Part shown: one piece after another, positions 55,175 through 64,000 of the stretch
Layout: each line of letters opens with the position of its first letter
Position numbering within the stretch: position 1 is the first letter of the stretch
The notes under the pieces: model-generated
Databases searched by the model: none
What the model was told of the DNA's origin: nothing
Seen by the model: only the letters and a program-made list of their open reading frames with translations
Assembly: GCF_030272615.1 (NCBI RefSeq)
Contig: NC_081406.1
Span: 109,751,283-109,815,282, forward strand
Reading direction: 5' to 3'
DNA: 64,000 nucleotides
DNA from: Cryptomeria japonica
Taxonomy: Eukaryota > Streptophyta > Pinopsida > Cupressales > Cupressaceae
Made by a program: the position numbers and the translations under genes

Positions 55175-56261
55175 TCAGAGAGGATTACTGCTCCTCAAGA
55201 TTGAGACCTTGTGACCATTGAGGTTGTTTAATTTCTGGTTGTAAAACACTTCGGTAGTATTCAGAACAACTTTTTCCAATTGAGGTTGAAGTTTGGATTG
55301 TATTTCTTCCTTCTTAGGCTCCAGAGGAACATCTTCCTCTTTGTTTTTATCAATCTCGACCGCAAGAATCTCCTGGTTGTATTCTTTAGGTAAGGTAGTC
55401 TTGTCTGCAGGGTCAACTGTCTGGGGCTCTAATTTTTCACAAGTTAAACCTTGAACTTCCTCCATATTGGTGGTATGCTCATCTTCTTCATATGGAACCA
55501 GACTCATCAACTTTGTAATCTCATTCTGACATGGGATACATGAAACTTCTGAGTGCTCCTCATGGTGTATCTGACATCACTTCGAAAGAAGCAACTCTTG
55601 TATCTTCATAGTGTTTCCCAATAAGCACATTCCTTGTTGTACTATTGTAGCGAATTCTTTGACCCGCCTTCTATATGTGGTCTTGTCGGCTTGAAATAGT
55701 TGAAGAGGGGCTGGTGCAGAGAAAGTAAGAATCTCATTGACCCTATAAACCCCTGGGCTTACCTCAACAAATGCCACTTCATTGAGAGCACCATAATCTG
55801 TGACTAATTTCTTCAATTTAGGCTCACTATCAATTCGGATCTGGTTGCTCACCCCCTTCCATGGAAGCCACAAGTACGTAAAACAAGTTGAGAAATATCC
55901 TCCCAATGTCTTGGCCTGATCCCTACTGAGGAGCATCCCATATACTTCTGGGATATCCACCACTTGAATGTCAATGTAGCGAGATATTCGAGGATCAACA
56001 CCCTAATAGAATGTATACATCTTTCAATTCTCCAATGACGTTAACCTCTTTTTTATCTAATTGCATTACCTTACTATTTGCACATACTGGTTGAAGTCCG
56101 AGTTGTTGGCATGTATAGTAGGGCATTACGTTTCCTGAAGCTCCTGAGTCTACCAAACAGTTATGTAAATTCTTCCCACATATCTTCAAACTCAGTAAAA
56201 ATGGTGGATTTTCTATTGCATCACTACTGACATTAGCATTGACTTCATTAAAGTTTGCCAT
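55175..56261 (-). pseudogene. Element H protease and following segment
   Basis: 55995-56261 is an aspartic protease start with an intact active-site triad (NCLVDSGASGNVMPYYTCQQ). 55577-55963 continues with VYGMLLSRDQAKTLGGYFST, typical of Tat/Athila protease ends where a cysteine-protease-like or linker segment follows. 55175-55510 is Glu-rich linker. Stops at about 55994 and 55570 separate them. Confidence 0.8.
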
Positions 56262-56423
56262 CTTAACCTCATTGCCCTGAGATTATAACATTTCCAACTT
56301 TCTAAGGAGAGCCCTCTTCTATTTGGGGCAATATCTCAATACTTCCATTAAGGACATAGTAGTGGCAATCCTTTCCACCTCCTTAGTAACATCAAATGAT
56401 CCTTTCAAAATATAATCTTGCCC

Positions 56424-58529
56424 TCAAGCTTGTCTAGGGCGTGTTCCTTGGAAAGCTTGAGGAGGACGAGGATTGTTGCTTGCATTAGCGTCTGGAGGTA
56501 TAAACCCGCTCATTAGGGGAGGTGGCTCTATTAATGGAGCCTTGCCTTGACTCCTAAGATTGTAATTGTTCCTAGTCTGAAAGGCTTGAGCATTGTATAT
56601 GCATGGTTCACCATCAGCTTCAGCCTGAAACTCTTTACATAGGAAAGTATCAACCAGCAAGGCAGTATTAACTTTATCAGGTTCATCATTGGAACAATCT
56701 TTGGGCTGAGAGTCAGCTTGAGCAATTCTTCTGATTTTCTCAAACTAAGCACAATTAACCTCAGAATGGGTAGTTGTGTCATGCAACCTACACCAATTTG
56801 TTAGTAGATTCATATCAGCAAGGTTAACACTTTGTGTGTGGTTTGGGTTATCCCATGCATCCGGGTGATCATGGTTCACTCCACTGTTATTCGGACCTGT
56901 ATTACACTACCTATTATAAGGTTTGTTATTGTACATTTTATTTTGGTTCTAGTTATTGTAGCTCCAATGATTATTATATGGTTGAGATTGATTATACCCT
57001 CCTAGAGGATTCATCTTTAGTTGGCTCAAGTCTAAAGTAACCTATGAGATCATTTTCTTCAAGGCTTCTACTTCAGCAGATATATGGGATCCTTGATTCT
57101 CAGGTGTCATAGTCGGAAGTTGGTTCGCTGAATTCATATTGTTAAATTTTTTATTTCTGACTTGCGGTTGACCAACGTATTGTGTTTGAGTGGGGGTGGT
57201 ATTGGTACCATTTTGCCAAGTCGACGCTTGAGCAGTGAACTACTGATTTGCCTGAGGTTGGGGTGCATAGATTGGCACAAGGTTCATTATTGGGGCACCT
57301 ATAGGTAGAGATGAGGGTACACCTGGGAGTTGATTGTAGTTTCCTTGATTTACCCCTCTGGGTAAATTATATCTGATTCCTCCTGGGGTTTGATTCAACT
57401 CATGATTCATACTAATTGCTAATGTGAAGACTTTTGCCAAGGTGTTCCTTTGATCTTGAGAAACACTCTTCTTAATAAACATAGTAGTCCAAGGGTCAAT
57501 AGCTCTTAGATATGAGTCGATGGCTACATTAGGCACTACCTAGTAAGGGGCTTGTAGCCTCTTGAATGCCCTTTGGAAGCTAGTATTAAAAGTCGTTAAT
57601 GGCTCATTTGGCAATTTCTTAAGAGAAGCAAACTGATGGTATAGTGTCCCTGGGTCTATGTACACTCGAAATTGATCAATGAAGGCCTTCTCCAAGAGGT
57701 CCCAACTTGTGATGGAGTTTGCAGGTAAGTTTAAGTACCAATTGTATTCATTCTCCCCAAGTGAATATGGGAAGAGTCTACATACTACATCGTGGTGTTC
57801 AATATGATTACGAACAACTGCATCTTTGAATGCTTCAATATGTTCATCAACAGTTTGACCCCCTAAATAGTAAAATTTGCTGCAAAATTTGTCCGGGTTT
57901 CTGGGTAGGTCATGTATACCCCATGGTATAGTTCCTAGTGCTATGGTGTCTTGGTTGAAGTAGGCCATCGAAGGTAGTGACGGTGGATGTTGAGTCGCAA
58001 AAGGTGCAATGATATGTTGAGGACTAGGGATCATTTGATCTCTTACATTGGTTATGGATGACTGTACTGATGAGGATGTTGAGGGTTGTTTCTTAGCTTT
58101 GTTCTTCTTCCTCCTAGTGACAGGCCCTAATTCAACTAAGTCAGATGGTGAAGAACCACTCGTAAGGACTCGATGGAATCTCTCAGGAGAGAAACATGAT
58201 ATACGATCTAGCTTAGTACCTCAATTTTTTGGTTGAGGAGGTGGTTGCGTATTTTCTCGTGGGTTCGCCTGAGGATTGAGTTGTCTTTGTGCCTCTGCTC
58301 CTATTCGTATAGCCTTTTGTCTCTCGTTGTCTAAGACTTGTCATACTTGTAACCAATGGTTGTAACTTCTTGTATTGTCCCAAGGAAAGTCATATAGTTG
58401 AGTAAGAATGTCATCTTGCTCATTGTTGAGGCTAGGTTGGGTAAAGGGCATCAATCCATCTCTTGGAAGTACCATATGCAGTTCACCTATGAGGGGAATA
58501 GTCTCGGCCCTCCTTCTAGTGCTAGTTTT
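56424..58529 (-). pseudogene. Element H gag
   Basis: The capsid domain is at 57540-58034 (GLGIPWGIHDLPRNPDKF-like N-arm; HIEAFKDAVVRNHIEHHDVV; YLNLPANSITSWDLLEKAFI; LKKLPNEPLTTFNTSFQRAF). The C-terminal part 57240-57536 and the Asn/Gln/Pro-rich region (56424-56782) follow, with stops between. The N-terminal part (58035-58529) is Pro/Gln-rich and broken. I see no complete CCHC knuckle. Gag forms the particle. Confidence 0.82.
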
Positions 58530-58745
58530 TGTTGACGTGTGTTTTGACACACTCACCAACAATCAGGTATTTTATGCAAACACTCACCACCTCTCCTGAA
58601 AAGTAATGGGTTTGGAAGAACTCACTACTCCAAGGTCTTTATAGTTGGGTCTCATCGGTGATCGATAGCCCAATGGTTGATGTGGTTATACCTATGAAGG
58701 GGCTTGCTGGTTAGAACTAAATCTTGTTGGTTATGGATAATTGCA
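58530..58745 (-). repeat. Element H 5' LTR (short)
   Basis: 216 bp, TGTTGACGTGTG to ATTGCA, same orientation as 44853-45068. On the sense strand it is followed by the gag leader. On its other side is again a purine tract (58746-58760), as if it were also the 3' LTR of an upstream unit. Confidence 0.85.
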
Positions 58746-59710
58746 CTTCCTCTTTTTTTGTATTTTATGATTTAAGATTCTCTAGGGAAATAAAATGTGA
58801 AGCGTAAAGGGGAACAAGAAAATAGCAATAAAGATCAATACTGACAACTTAATGAACTACTCAACCCATTCCCTGCAATCCAAGCAATTATCAAATATTA
58901 TCCAAGTTAGCATTCAACAATGGACCTCCAGAAAACCTGCAAAATCATCAACAATATGGCCTATCATAGTAGTTCTCATACACCACTGATGTGCGCAATA
59001 TGAATCATAAAATGATAGACAAAAATATTAAACCATGTTGCTAACTCAAAACAATAGACGTTACCAGATTACACAGAACAATTTGGTAGAATATAAACGT
59101 AGATCAGGCAATCTACAAGCTGGTTTTCATTTTAATCTCCATGAATGTATAACAAAAATAACTCAAACTTCTTAACAATCTGAAAAATACTCTAAAATCT
59201 CTAAGTAGCCCACAAATAATCAATTTGGGACCCTTACAAATGAATTCAATTTCTCAATTTATAGAAGTTTTCCACCCTACTATCTAGGAAATAACCCTAT
59301 TCTAAATTAAGAACTGATCCTAGGAGTCGCAGTTAACTTGCAAGTTTCTGCCTTGATACTCCACTTAACTACAAAATGGGGATTGCATGAGCACTATGAA
59401 GACCCTGCTTGATGAGCCACGTTTTCGTAATCATGCAGAATTTCTCTCAAAATTGGAACTGGAGTAGGAGCAGCAGTTTTTAAAATACAAGAAAAAGCTT
59501 TGCTATTTTTAGCAACTGTATTCTTATCTTTTTATTTCTTGGTAAAAGCCTTATAATTTTCAATTATACATCCAACTGCTTGGACTGGAGGATTAGCTAC
59601 ATGCTTAATTCTAAATTTATATTTCTTCAAAACCTCATCTGTATGTGCTCCTTGTTCCTCTAACTCCTTCACCATATCTGCCACCTCTTGACAGTGAGTA
59701 ATCAGTTGTG
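58746..59710 (-). repeat. Repeat of element H 3' region upstream of its 5' LTR
   Basis: Copies 45069 to about 46072, including the polypurine tract and the end of the accessory ORF (59532-59723: TQLITHCQEVADMVKELEEQ). It is cut off where the inverted LTR begins. The shared bases TTATGGATA at the join occur both in the LTR and in the accessory ORF. This is the tail of a second, truncated H unit. Confidence 0.87.
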
Positions 59711-59921
59711 TGCAATTATCCATAACCAGCGAGATTTAGTTCTAACTAGCATGCCCCTTCATAGGTATACCCACATCAACCATTGAGCTATCCATCACTG
59801 TCGAGACCCGACTACAAAGACCTTGGAGTAGTGAGTTCTTCCAAACCCATTACTTTTCAGGAGAGGTGGTGAGTGTTAAACTACCTAACTATTGGTGAGT
59901 GTGTCAAAACACACGTCAATA
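59711..59921 (+). repeat. Inverted third LTR of element H
   Basis: 211 bp, TGCAATTATCC to CGTCAATA on the plus strand, the reverse complement of 58530-58745 with scattered differences. It forms the outer right end of H and is followed directly by the duplicated GGATG. Confidence 0.9.
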
Positions 59922-61387
59922 GGATGTATATTAATGAACTCGTGGGAGAAGTTGGCAAAATCAAACTGACATATCAACACGTCGAAGATCTAGGGTTTAA
60001 TGATATTCTGGATAATCTGAAATTCAAGGATGAGATAGTTAGATGTGTATTGAGTAGAGTACATGGGAAATACATATGGCTAGACCAACCCTACAAGATT
60101 AATAAGGAAGTCATCCGGGAAATTATAGGCTTGTCATCAACAGGGCAACATCTGGATAAGAAAGTATCGAATGACTTCGTAAGCAAGATCACCGACGCCA
60201 TACCAGACAAGAGATCGATGAAGGTGAGAACCATCACCGACACCAACATCAATTTTGTAAGCATGATCATAGGCTACAAGGTAACTCAGTCTAACCAACT
60301 AAATTCAATTTCCAGTTCATGTATTTTGGCTGCTTATAGGATAATGAGAGAAAATATCATGTTAGATCTTTGTGACTGGATGCTTGAGGAGTTATTGATC
60401 AATTTGTGAAAGATCAAAGGTGAGAAGAAGGGCACCTTCTGGTATGGAAATCTATTGGTCTGTTTAATGTTATACTTTTTGAATGATACTCTTGGTTCTG
60501 GAAGGAAATAATGGAATTTTGATATCTCGGTAGGCAGACAACTTAAAAAATCAATTGCTGCATTGGGAAGTCTTAGAGATGATAAGGTATGGGGTTGCTT
60601 TAAAGCTTTTCAAAAATCTATGAGGTCTAGAATAAGAGTACCTGATCATATAGTAGATAAATACTCTACCGACATATGTTTCATGGTCAAAAAGGATGAG
60701 ACCTTCATGGAGGTAGTCAAGCCCTGGAAGATACGTATAGCTGAAATGGGATATGAGGTAGGTACATTAATTCTTGATGCATATGTGAAAATTTTGCTTG
60801 ATGCTGAAATAGATGAAGCAAAAAAACCTTGTGGAACATCACAACAAAAGACTCTTGAGGTTGAAATAGAGTTCAATTGAAAGAAGAGGGAAAAACAAGA
60901 AGGTAATGCGAGCAAGTTTGTGGAGGAAGTTTCTAAGGACATTAAGGCTCTTATTGATTATGTCCCGAAGAAAGGAAGGAAGAGGAAGGATCCAGTGGTT
61001 CACATTAAAGATATAATTGTAGATTTTGAATCTAAGGACAACACTCCATTAGCATTCAAACGAGTTGTGTGGAAGAAACTAGAAGAATCCAAGGTGGAAG
61101 CAAAGAAACAACTGGCTAGGAAGGTTACCATAAAGTTACTAGCACAGAAGCAAGTACCTAAGGCCACACCATCAGTTGCATCTGGTACATCTAGGAGGAG
61201 GAAGAAAAGTGGCATTGACTTGGCACTTGAGACTGGTAATGTAAAAATTATTCCATCTTAAACTTGTGCTGAAATTATTGATGAAATCACTAAGGATGGA
61301 ATATTGAAAAATGTTAAATTATATTATGATCAATTCGAAGTTGATGAGCAAAGAGAGGTAGAGGAAGCAATGCTTATATACTTAGAT
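59922..61387 (+). pseudogene. Element G ORF2, central part
   Basis: Resumes after H: MYINELVGEVGKIKL, CVLSRVHGKYIWL, VIREIIGLSSTG, NFVSMIIGYKVTQSNQLNSI, LDLCDWMLEELLINL (to 60409). After stops, 60563-60880 has FKAFQKSMRSRIRVPDHIVD, CFMVKKDETFMEVVKPW and AEMGYEVGTLILDAYVKILL. 60920-61261 is a Lys-rich linker (VPKKGRKRKDP; SGTSRRRKKSG), perhaps a nuclear localisation signal. It matches D ORF2 segment by segment. A solo LTR interrupts at 61388. The function is unknown. Confidence 0.82.
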
Positions 61388-62453
61388 TGATGAATACTAA
61401 GAGGGTGGGTGAATTAGTATATCGAAAAACACTGTACTTAAACTTCTAAACAGTTTAGCAGATAACTGGTACAACAGATTCACTAATAAACTGGTTAAGA
61501 TAAAAGCAAACCAAATAGCAAACAAAGCATTCACCCATAGGAGCACAATCACCATAACACAAGATGTTTTGATGTGGAATCCCAAATGGGAAAAACCACG
61601 GTGAGCAGAAACTCACAAGTAACTATCTGCAGAATAGAAACCAGACTGATTAAGGTCATACAATGTTCTTCACCAGAATAGATTCTATTAGGAATCCAGA
61701 TCTCTGTTAAAGACTACCTTGTGAGAGGATTTCAGATTCACGGTTGTGAACCACCTTGTTAGAGGATTTACAAAGGATTTGCTAGGTGTACTCGGTTAAG
61801 GGTTTCAGACTTGTCGAAGATGTGAGTAATCAACAAGTGAGTGATCTAAATACTAGCACAGTATGCTTGGTTAGATCCTTGATAGCTCAAGGTTAATGCA
61901 TTTCAGCATTACTTCAGTCTTCAATATCTCCACACTCCTACTCTTCACATAGACCTAATATTCTCCTCTATGATCGCACATACAAACCCTCATCATCACT
62001 GTAAAACCCTAGACACGATGTCCTTATAAAGGAGTCTGATTTCATGTCGATCCAATAGGATTGAATTACAAGTTCCTAGGTTCAGTGCATCTAGACACAT
62101 TTGGTAACATGGTACAAAATCCCTACCAAAGTGTCGGTGGATGATATCTCATCATAGAGTAATACCGCTTCATACAATTTACCAATTACCGGTTGTAAAA
62201 AATGAAGACTGGAAAAGTGTTAACTACCGCTTTGATCCTTCATACCACTTGAGATTCTCAAACCGCTTGAGGTCTTCATACCACTTGAGGTCTTCAGTCA
62301 ATTTGTGACTGGTAAACATCTTTTGCAAAACACTGATAGTCTAAAGACTATAATACATAATACCAGTTGAGCATAACTCATACATAAAGAAAGTGTACAC
62401 AAAGCAAGTGTGTGTCCATCAATGACAATCACAACATCATCAAAATGCCAACA
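61388..62453 (-). mobile_element. Solo LTR (copia type) in element G ORF2
   Basis: 1,066 bp with an exact TAGAT duplication (61383-61387, 62454-62458). On the minus strand it runs TGTTGGCATTTTG to ATTCATCA. It carries the same C-run motif (TAATTCACCCACCCTCTTAG) and GTGGTTTTTCCC block as the LTRs of A, B, D and G, so it is from a related but distinct family. No internal sequence remains. Confidence 0.92.
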
Positions 62454-62458
62454 TAGAT

Positions 62459-62888
62459 ATCTATAAGAAAGCTTTAATTGAAATATAAAATCAAATACTG
62501 GTAGAGTTATACAACATGCTAGATTATAGAAGGTTATATGAAATGCAAGAAGACAAACACATGAAAATGTAGGAACTTTTAGCTATCCGTGTTACCATAG
62601 CTCCAAATGAGATGGAGAGGACAATAGAGGCTGCTAACACAAAGGTTTTTAATAGAAAACACATAATAACTAGCCTAATATTAGGGAGATTGAATGAGGT
62701 GATAAAGGAAACACAAAAGGCTTTGATCAAATTTCTAGGAGAGCATAGAGGATTCTTTACTTCACCAGAGACAAGAACTTAGACTATAGATACACCGGTT
62801 GAAGGGAAAGGGAAAGGAAATATGGGTACTCCACCCACAGTTTTGAAGAACATCAAGATAGTGGTATCTCACAATAATAAGGTTTAGG
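62459..62888 (+). pseudogene. Element G ORF2, later part
   Basis: After the solo LTR the frame resumes with ELLAIRVTIAPNEMERTIEA, ANTKVFNRKHIITSL and RLNEVIKETQKALI. This aligns with D's KLLAVHPVNSPEEIDQLINE, ANRIVFSIGHRHVAL and RRVNEISKETTDQW at 13906-14493. Stops are frequent. It ends where the next LTR begins at 62889. Confidence 0.75.
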
Positions 62889-63844
62889 TGCCTCATTAGT
62901 ATTCAATAAACACAAAAACCATTTAAATGAGATATCAAGAAAGATTTGAACAAGAATATCATGAAAACATTATAAAACATAAGTATACTCATGAAGCTCC
63001 CATTGCAAGTAGCTCTTCCTTGTCCTCCTTGCCTCGATGAACTTTTCTAGCCCCAAAGTTTGACAAATGGAGAGTTGGAGAGAGATGAGTTAATGTGGAT
63101 TGCTCTCCTTGTGCTCAACAAGGTAAGTGGATTGATAGATTATTGGATTATTGGATTTGAGTAAGGATTAGAAGAGGATGAGAGGAGAATAGAGCAGCAT
63201 GAGGATGCATGAGAAGTGGATCCTTTTGTGAGGATAATTGGCTCCAATTTATAGATTGGAGAAGGCCAATGGAGGGCCAAGATTGATTTGATTATGAAGG
63301 GTTGAGATTGATTTTGGATAGAAGGCATGGATCAAGGGTGGCTTGGGAAAATAAATAGGAATATAAAATTCCTTTGGAAAAAGGGGGGAGAAATTTGAAT
63401 TTCAAACTTGAGGAATTAAAAATTCCAAAATAAGGATGCATTGAGGGATTCAAAGAAATTTGAATTTCTTTGAGAGATTCAAAGTTTGATGTGACATGAG
63501 TGGGAATTAAAAATTGGAGAATAATGTTAATCACGATTATAAGAGATTCAAGGAGGATTAATTAGGTTGAGTGGGATTAGGAAAAGTGATTTGTAGGAAT
63601 CACATGACTAGGCTAATTAATTAGAATTAATTAACTGAGTGGGTTTTAGAGGAAATAATTATTGAGAGGACTTTAGAAGAATAGGAGAAATTAGTTTATT
63701 TGATAAATTAATTATTGGACTATAGTGACATGATTAATTAAATTAGATTTAATTGATTCTGAGAGGAATAAGGATAACACAATTAAGTTAATAAATTATG
63801 TTGATAGGCTTAAATTAATCAAATGTTAATTTTAGGTGTCTACA
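62889..63844 (-). repeat. 3' LTR of a K-family element extending past the window
   Basis: About 956 bp. On the minus strand it begins TGTAGACACC (63844) and probably ends TGAGGCA (62889). It shares the opening, the AATTAATT-rich block (63540-63830) and a TATA-like CTATAAA (63248-63254, minus) with the solo LTRs at 15502 and 40764. Unlike those, it is followed by a polypurine tract, so it belongs to a longer element. Confidence 0.8.
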
Positions 63845-64000
63845 TTTTTCCCCTCTTTGATATAGCGTCGTGAAATGATGTTATATCAAAGAAGAATAAA
63901 ACATAGTGGAAGAAAAGGATAAGGACTAGTAGCACGATGCCCTAGTCATAAGATGAAGAAAAGGATAAGGACTAGTAGCACGATGCCCCAGTCATAAGAT
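63845..64000 (-). other. K-family internal start: polypurine tract and a 46-bp tandem duplication
   Basis: The minus strand reads AAAGAGGGGAAAAA (63845-63858) next to the LTR. 63909-63954 and 63955-64000 are two 46-bp direct repeats differing at one base (CCCTAGTC versus CCCCAGTC). More copies may follow beyond the window edge. Confidence 0.85.

Larger units (their letters stand above)
44853..59921 (-). mobile_element. Element H: gypsy (Tat-like) with two RNase H domains and 3' accessory ORF, inserted in G
   Basis: Flanked by an exact GGATG duplication (44848-44852, 59922-59926). Minus-strand order: gag, protease, RVT_3-type RNase H, RT, RNase H, integrase, minisatellite, accessory ORF, LTR. 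The LTRs are only about 216 bp (44853-45068 and 58530-58745). Beyond the second LTR is a repeat of the 3' internal region (58746-59710) capped by an LTR in inverted orientation (59711-59921), so both outer ends are the same LTR end. Confidence 0.9.
42177..62888 (+). mobile_element. Element G: second copy of the D family (RT-less), interrupted by H
   Basis: The 5' LTR is 42177-43092, then a Met-initiator primer site, ORF1 (43167-44153) and ORF2 (from 44625). ORF2 is split by H at 44853-59921 and by a solo LTR at 61388-62453. Order and sequence match element D throughout. Its 3' end is cut by the element starting at 62889 or lies beyond the window. Bases 42137-42176 between A and G are unassigned flank. 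Confidence 0.87.

Noticed and set aside
44853-59921. H as a DNA transposon with 210-bp terminal inverted repeats
   Set aside because: The ends are inverted copies of each other, but a third copy sits at 58530 in direct orientation next to a polypurine tract, and gypsy gag-pol lies between; an LTR element with an inverted cap fits better.
63909-64000. CRISPR-like direct repeats
   Set aside because: Two adjacent 46-bp copies without spacers, in a plant retroelement; a simple tandem duplication.

Overview
The window looks like repeat-packed intergenic DNA from a seed plant with a large genome. I found no host gene, rRNA, tRNA gene or CRISPR array. Nearly all of it is LTR retrotransposons (Ty1/copia and Ty3/gypsy) nested inside one another, plus solo LTRs and one SINE-like insert. 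Long AT-rich LTRs, initiator-Met-tRNA primer sites, a chromodomain gypsy integrase and a gypsy element with two RNase H domains are typical of plants. A gymnosperm is plausible but not proven. Element letters A-H and K are mine.

First stack (1-42136). Copia A (+) is split: its 5' part is 1-1104, and it resumes at 34586 and ends in a 3' LTR at 39188-42136. Copia B (-, 1105-34585, target-site duplication GGGAT) sits inside A. Chromovirus C (+, 6925-33276, CATAG) sits inside B, exactly on B's gag start codon. C is interrupted by D (-, 11249-25951, AAATG) and by E, a deleted copia (-, 26760-30815, GATGT/GATGC). D is in turn interrupted by F, a gag-only gypsy derivative (-, 19171-25870, ATCAT), by a solo LTR (15502-16444, ACTCT) and by a GC-hairpin insert (about 13485-13912). 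The nesting is five levels deep. A's 3' half also holds two solo LTRs (37117-38606, GTGAT; 40764-41945, GTTCC) and a SINE-like element (40203-40616) with a 12-bp duplication.

Second stack (42177-62888). Element G (+) is a second copy of the D family. It is interrupted by H (-, 44853-59921, GGATG), a gypsy element with two RNase H domains, and by a solo LTR (61388-62453, TAGAT). From 62889 another element begins: its 3' LTR, polypurine tract and some internal sequence, continuing past the window.

The most interesting system is the D/G family. These are LTR elements with no visible protease, reverse transcriptase or integrase. They encode a coiled-coil protein with four CCHC zinc knuckles and a long second protein of about 1,100 residues. 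Their primer site, leader and polypurine tract closely match those of copia A/B, which suggests copia proteins move them. H carries, downstream of its integrase, an accessory reading frame that looks homologous to the D/G second protein, so one protein family seems to ride on two different retroelement types. H also has an RVT_3-type RNase H upstream of its reverse transcriptase, a 48-bp minisatellite, and a right end capped by an inverted LTR. Almost every coding region carries stops or frameshifts, so these are fossils.
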